Shown here piece after piece: positions 5,787 through 9,920 of a stretch of 9,920 bases of DNA. The position numbers and the translations under genes were made by a program. Numbering within the stretch: the stretch's first letter is position 1; each line of letters begins with the position of its first letter. The DNA lies in NCBI GenBank assembly GCA_903864485.1, contig CAIPGD010000225.1:1-9920 (forward strand), read 5' to 3'. The notes under the pieces are model-generated. The model saw nothing but the letters and a program-made list of their open reading frames with translations. It did not search any database and had not been told where the DNA came from. The DNA is from an uncultured bacterium (GTDB lineage: Bacteria > Pseudomonadota > Gammaproteobacteria > Burkholderiales > Burkholderiaceae_E).

Positions 5787-6269
5787 TTAGTGGGAATGGC
5801 CGGGAGGGAAATGGTTCGAACGAAGCAGCGCCATTCGCAGTGCCGGTATCCGCAGGGCGGTCAACTGGCGTCGGACAAGCGCGGCGCCGCCGCGATCCAA
5901 GGATATCGTTTTTTCGTTTGGAACGGATTCTGGCCGGGTCCAGATCGAACCCGGAAATGTCAGGTCGTCGCGCCACCGCGGCACGATGTGAACATGGAGA
6001 TGAGGTACCTGGTTACCCAGACTAGCCACATTGACTTTGTCAGGCGACAGGGTGTCCCGAAGCACGCGCTCAACTTGGCGCACGGCCGCCATCAGGGCCT
6101 GAGCCTCTGGCTCTGACAGGTCCGATAATTCGGCCACATGTTCGTTCCAGATGATGCGCAGCAGGCCAGGCCAATCAGGCTCGTCGGCGAGCACTAAACG
6201 CCAGGAAGGCGCGCGATGCAGTACCTCGCCACCGTCAGTCGCGCAGAGCGGACACGTGGGGTCAGACAC
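5787..6269 (-). CDS. HIT-family nucleotide-binding protein
   Basis: A 160-residue histidine-triad protein, expected in the cytoplasm. HIT proteins hydrolyse or transfer nucleotide groups from AMP-linked or dinucleotide substrates; the substrate here is unknown. The triad is in HLHVHIVPRW (90-99), with VNVASLGNQVPH just before it. The N-terminus has CPLC (6-9), a cysteine pair seen in a subset of the family. The middle has LRIIWNEHVAELSDLS (37-52) and the segment LTFPGSIW (103-110) is typical of proteobacterial members. I chose the GTG at 6269 because homology starts there (SDPTCPLC) and it lies 11 bp after the stop of the oxidoreductase gene. The open frame continues upstream to 6434, inside that gene, and is not supported. 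The site upstream is GGCGGG-like and weak. The next gene follows 11 bp after the stop. Confidence 0.9.
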   Translation of the reverse strand: MSDPTCPLCATDGGEVLHRAPSWRLVLADEPDWPGLLRIIWNEHVAELSDLSEPEAQALMAAVRQVERVLRDTLSPDKVNVASLGNQVPHLHVHIVPRWRDDLTFPGSIWTRPESVPNEKTISLDRGGAALVRRQLTALRIPALRMALLRSNHFPPGHSH

Positions 6270-6280
6270 GTACCCGCCGC

Positions 6281-9200
6281 TCAGACCAAGACCCGCTCGA
6301 TGCCGCCCGCATTCGCCGCGGCCACATAGTCGGGCATCCATTGTTCGCCCAAGAGGTGCTTGGCCATCTCGACAACGATGTAATCGGCTTGTGCACCGGT
6401 ATCGCCCTGAAAACGCGCCAAGCCCTGAAGGCACGATGGGCAGCTCGTCAACACCTTGACCTGGCCGGTAAATCCATCGCCGCGCAAACCATCCGTGCCT
6501 TTGCGCATTTCTTCTTCTTTACGGAACCGAACCTGCGTTGAAATATCGGGCCGGGAAACCGCAAGCGTTCCACTTTCGCCACAGCAGCGGTCATTCTTCT
6601 TGATGACACCATTCAACTCAGCGTTCATGAGGGTGTTGACCACCTTCAGCGGTTGATGCTGTTTCATAGGACTATGACAGGGGTCGTGGTACATGTATCG
6701 GACCCCGGTAGCACCCTCAAGACGCAGTCCCTTCTCCATCAGATACTCATGAATATCGATGATGCGACATCCCGGGAAGATCTTCTCGAATTCATAACCA
6801 GCCAACTGGTCATAACAAGTGCCACAGCTGACGACGACGGTCTTGATGTCGAGATAGTTCAGCGTGTTGGCGACCCGGTGAAACAGCACGCGGTTATCGG
6901 TAATGATCTTTTCGGCGGCATCGAAGTCGCCGGTGCCGCGCTGCGGATAGCCACAACAGAGATACCCTGGGGGCAACACGGTCTGCACACCCACATGCCA
7001 GAGCATGGCCTGAGTCGCAAGGCCAACCTGCGAGAAGAGCCGCTCTGAACCACAACCGGGGAAATAAAAGACCGCCTCGGCGTCACTGCGCGTGCGCTTC
7101 GGGTCGCGCAAAATCGGGACGTAACGTGCGTCCTCAATATCGAGCAATTTTCTCGCAGTCTGCTTGGGGAGGCCCCCGGGCATTTTCTTATTAATAAAAT
7201 GAACAATCTGCTCCCGCACGGGGGGCTTGCCATGGGTTCCCGGCGGCTTGCTGGTCTGTCGCTTTGCAGCCACCCCAAACAGGTCGTTGGCAACCCGCTG
7301 CGCCTTGTAACCCCAATCGATCATGACCTTGCGGGTGATATTGATGGTGTTGGGATCTTTGGCATTGAGCAACAGCATGGCGGCCGAGGTGCCAGGATTG
7401 AAGCGTCGCTGCCCCATCTTGCGCAAGAGATTGCGCATGTTCATCGACACTTCACCAAAATCGATATCAACCGGGCACGGGTTCAGGCACTTGTGACACA
7501 CCGTGCAGTGATCGGCCACATCGCCAAACTCTTCCCAGTGTTTGATTGAAACACCGCGTCGGGTCTGCTCCTCGTAGAGAAAAGCCTCGACCAGCAGACT
7601 GGTCGCCAAAATCTTGTTGCGCGGCGAATAGAACAAATTGGCGCGCGGCACATGGGTCGCACACACAGGTTTGCACTTGCCGCAGCGCAGGCAGTCCTTG
7701 ATGGACGCAGCAATCGAACCGATGTCGGACTGCTGCAGGATCAGGCTCTCGGCCCCCATCAGACCAAACGAGGGCGTGTAGGCGTTGCGCAGATCGCTGG
7801 CTACGACCCCGTTGCGAAGGAGCTTTCCGGCATTGAAATGCCCATTCGGATCAATGCGTTTTTTATAATCAGCAAACGGAGCAAGCTCGTCATCTGTCAA
7901 AAATTCGAGCTTGGTGATCCCGATACCATGCTCGCCTGAAATGACGCCATCGAGCGAACGCGCCAGGGCCATGATGCGCACAACAGCGGCATTGGCCTGC
8001 TGAAGCATCCCGTAATCATCGCTGTTAACGGGAAGATTGGTATGCACGTTGCCGTCGCCGGCATGCATGTGCAGCGCGATAAATACCCGCGAACGCAACA
8101 CCTTCTGATGGGTGTCCTCGAACGCCTGGCGGACGGGGGCGAAGGCAGCACCCGAAAAAATCTCCGCGAGCCGATCGCGCAATTCGACTTTCCACGAAAC
8201 CCGGACCGATCGGTCCTGCAGAATCCGAAACAGTGTTGCATCAGGGTCCCGCTGGCTGGCTTCGATCCCCATAGCGGGTTCAATCCCGATGGCGCGCAAG
8301 CCCTCGAGCACCGAGTCGATTGGCTGATCAATTTGCTGGAGCAAAAAATCCCAGCGCTTCCCAACTCGCTCAAGGAGTTCGCGGGCAAGCGGTAAGCGTT
8401 CCTGCAGCAGGTCGGCCGCCGGAGTTCGGTCAAGTTCGCTATCACCGGCTTTACCCAGCGCGGGCTCACCGCGCGCCACGCCATCCAGCACCCCCTCCAG
8501 AGCGGCGACTAAGCGCAGCTTGTTACTGATCGAGAGTTCGATATTGATCCGCTCAATTCCGTCGGTGTATTCGCCCATGCGCTCGAGCGGGATCACCACG
8601 TCTTCATTAATCTTGAAGGCGTTGGTGTGACGAGCGATCGCGGCCGTGCGGGCACGGTCAAGCCAGAAGGTCTTGCGGGCCTCAGGGCTGACCGCAACAA
8701 ACCCCTCACCGGAACGGCCATTGGCGAGCCGGATGACTTCACTGGTCGCGTGCGCAACCGCGTCACCATCATCGCCAACGATATCGCCAATCAACACCAT
8801 CTTGGGCAGACCACCACGCTTGCTCTTGGTGGCGTAACCCACGGCCCGCAGATAGCGCTCATCGAGGTGCTCGAGACCAGCGAGCAACACGGCCGGGCGG
8901 GTGGCCGCATCGGGCTTGGCGGCCAGCCCCAGGAGATAGTTCTTGATTTCAACAATCGACGGCACCGCATCACGGGGCTGTCCAAAAAACTCGAGACAGA
9001 CCGTCCTCACATGCGATGGCATCCGGTGCAGGACCCAGCGCGCTGAGGTAATCAACCCATCGGTGCCCTCTTTTTGGACCCCGGGGAGCCCCGCCAGAAA
9101 CTTGTCTGTGACATCTTTGCCCAAGCCGGTCTTGCGAAAGCGCTGGCCTTCGATTCTGAGCGTTTCCGTGCGTTTGGCAGGCCCCCGCATGCGCCCGTCC

Positions 9201-9920
9201 TCGGCCAGCGCATCGGCTTCGAACCAATTGAGCTCGAAGGTCGCCATTGGCGCCTCGTGAATCTTGCCCAGGTTATGGTCCAGCCGAGTCACTTCGAGCC
9301 AGCGGCCGTCCGGGTCAACCATCCGCCACCAGTAGAGGTTGTCAAGCGCGGTTCCCCAGAGCACGGCCTTTTTACCGCCCGCATTCATCGCGACGTTGCC
9401 GCCAATGCAGGAAGCCTCAGCCGAGGTGGGGTCGACCGCAAAGACGAGACCGGCGGCGTCGGCCGAATCAGCCACCCGCTTAGTGACTACACCAGCGGCC
9501 GAGAAAATCGTGTGTACCGGGGCTTCGATCCCGGGCAATTGCATCGCCTCGACGGGACCGAGCGACTCTAGTTTTTCGGTATTGATCACCGCAGATCGCG
9601 GCGACAACGGAATCGCGCCGCCGGTGTAGCCCGTACCACCGCCCCGCGCAATGATGGTGAGCCCCAGCTCGATGCAACCCGTCACGAGCGCAGCCACTTC
9701 GCGCTCCGACTCCGGAGTCAACACCACAAACGGGTATTCAACGCGCCAATCAGTCGCATCAGTTACATGCGAGACACGGCTCATGCCATCGAAGCGAATG
9801 TTGTCCTTGGCGGTCACTCGGCCCAGACGACGCTCGACCTGCTTGCGCAAGGCAGCCGTCTGCTCAAACTCGAGTTCGAAGGCGCGCACCGCCTCCACCG
9901 CCAGCGCCAGCAGGCGCGCG
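6281..9920 (-). CDS. FAD-linked oxidoreductase fused to GlcF-like Fe-S module (partial, N-terminus missing)
   Basis: A very large cytoplasmic or membrane-associated flavoprotein, open to the right edge, so its start is outside; the known betaproteobacterial family has an N-terminal DUF3683 that would lie there. Counting from the GTG at 9898 as residue 1 (internal), the order is: FAD-binding domain (about 35-200; RGGGTGYTGGAIPL at 85-98), FAD-oxidase C-terminal domain (about 300-695; HMHAGDGNVHTN at 610-621 and SGEHGIGITK at 654-663), two 4Fe-4S motifs (C736, 739, 742, 746 and C798, 801, 804, 808), and two CCG-type domains (C949, CC981-982, C1025/1028; then C1074, CC1105-1106, C1153/1156). This equals a GlcD/D-lactate-dehydrogenase-like half plus a GlcF-like half in one chain. 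The family suggests oxidation of a 2-hydroxyacid with electrons passing to quinone; the substrate is not shown. It precedes the HIT gene by 11 bp and ends in TGA at 6281-6283. Confidence 0.93.
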   Translation of the reverse strand, partial: ARLLALAVEAVRAFELEFEQTAALRKQVERRLGRVTAKDNIRFDGMSRVSHVTDATDWRVEYPFVVLTPESEREVAALVTGCIELGLTIIARGGGTGYTGGAIPLSPRSAVINTEKLESLGPVEAMQLPGIEAPVHTIFSAAGVVTKRVADSADAAGLVFAVDPTSAEASCIGGNVAMNAGGKKAVLWGTALDNLYWWRMVDPDGRWLEVTRLDHNLGKIHEAPMATFELNWFEADALAEDGRMRGPAKRTETLRIEGQRFRKTGLGKDVTDKFLAGLPGVQKEGTDGLITSARWVLHRMPSHVRTVCLEFFGQPRDAVPSIVEIKNYLLGLAAKPDAATRPAVLLAGLEHLDERYLRAVGYATKSKRGGLPKMVLIGDIVGDDGDAVAHATSEVIRLANGRSGEGFVAVSPEARKTFWLDRARTAAIARHTNAFKINEDVVIPLERMGEYTDGIERINIELSISNKLRLVAALEGVLDGVARGEPALGKAGDSELDRTPAADLLQERLPLARELLERVGKRWDFLLQQIDQPIDSVLEGLRAIGIEPAMGIEASQRDPDATLFRILQDRSVRVSWKVELRDRLAEIFSGAAFAPVRQAFEDTHQKVLRSRVFIALHMHAGDGNVHTNLPVNSDDYGMLQQANAAVVRIMALARSLDGVISGEHGIGITKLEFLTDDELAPFADYKKRIDPNGHFNAGKLLRNGVVASDLRNAYTPSFGLMGAESLILQQSDIGSIAASIKDCLRCGKCKPVCATHVPRANLFYSPRNKILATSLLVEAFLYEEQTRRGVSIKHWEEFGDVADHCTVCHKCLNPCPVDIDFGEVSMNMRNLLRKMGQRRFNPGTSAAMLLLNAKDPNTINITRKVMIDWGYKAQRVANDLFGVAAKRQTSKPPGTHGKPPVREQIVHFINKKMPGGLPKQTARKLLDIEDARYVPILRDPKRTRSDAEAVFYFPGCGSERLFSQVGLATQAMLWHVGVQTVLPPGYLCCGYPQRGTGDFDAAEKIITDNRVLFHRVANTLNYLDIKTVVVSCGTCYDQLAGYEFEKIFPGCRIIDIHEYLMEKGLRLEGATGVRYMYHDPCHSPMKQHQPLKVVNTLMNAELNGVIKKNDRCCGESGTLAVSRPDISTQVRFRKEEEMRKGTDGLRGDGFTGQVKVLTSCPSCLQGLARFQGDTGAQADYIVVEMAKHLLGEQWMPDYVAAANAGGIERVLV

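Noticed and set aside
5776..5976. N-terminal extension of the DUF971 gene
   Set aside because: It would overlap the 3' part of the HIT gene by about 190 bp, is Arg/Pro-rich, and lies outside the DUF971 domain.
6270..6434. N-terminal extension of the HIT gene
   Set aside because: The extra 55 residues overlap the conserved C-terminus of the oxidoreductase and show no HIT homology; the GTG at 6269 gives a normal family length.

Overview
The window (9,920 bp) is high-GC, densely coded chromosomal DNA. It most resembles a betaproteobacterium, probably in or near the Burkholderiales. The main reason is the gene order on the minus strand: DUF3683-type FAD/Fe-S oxidoreductase, HIT protein, DUF971 (GBBH-like) protein, ubiE, Tim44-like protein, ubiJ. 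I recognise this order from that group. There are no RNA genes, insertion sequences, CRISPR arrays or phage genes that I can support.

Layout. Positions 1-246 (+) hold the 3' end of an oligo/dipeptide ABC transporter ATPase. Everything else lies on the minus strand and reads from right to left. It starts with a very large oxidoreductase, cut by the right edge (6281-9920). Then come a HIT-family protein (5787-6269), a DUF971 protein (5230-5775), UbiE methyltransferase (4481-5230), a secreted or anchored Tim44-like protein (3389-4366), UbiJ (2688-3392) and a P-type cation ATPase (233-2671). The ATPase runs convergently into the ABC gene with a 14-bp overlap.

Most junctions are tight: 11 bp, 11 bp, a 1-bp TGATG overlap, a 4-bp ATGA overlap and 16 bp. 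The one real gap is 114 bp between ubiE and the Tim44-like gene, and it carries a 14-bp tandem repeat and a good ribosome-binding site. The seven minus-strand genes could therefore be one transcript, or two if the gap holds a promoter.

Biological theme. UbiE is a ubiquinone-pathway C-methyltransferase and UbiJ is the lipid-binding accessory factor of aerobic ubiquinone synthesis. The oxidoreductase combines a GlcD/D-lactate-dehydrogenase-like flavin half with a GlcF-like Fe-S half, an arrangement expected to pass electrons from a 2-hydroxyacid towards the quinone pool. ubiB, which usually follows ubiJ, is absent from that place, and the P-type ATPase occupies it.

The most distinctive sequence-level feature is a set of unrelated short tandem repeats (12, 9, 15 and 14 bp units). 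Three are in frame in protein loops or tails and one is intergenic. I found no clearly new multi-gene system. The best leads are the repeat expansions, the altered ion-site motif of the ATPase, and the Tim44-like gene inside the ubiquinone cluster.
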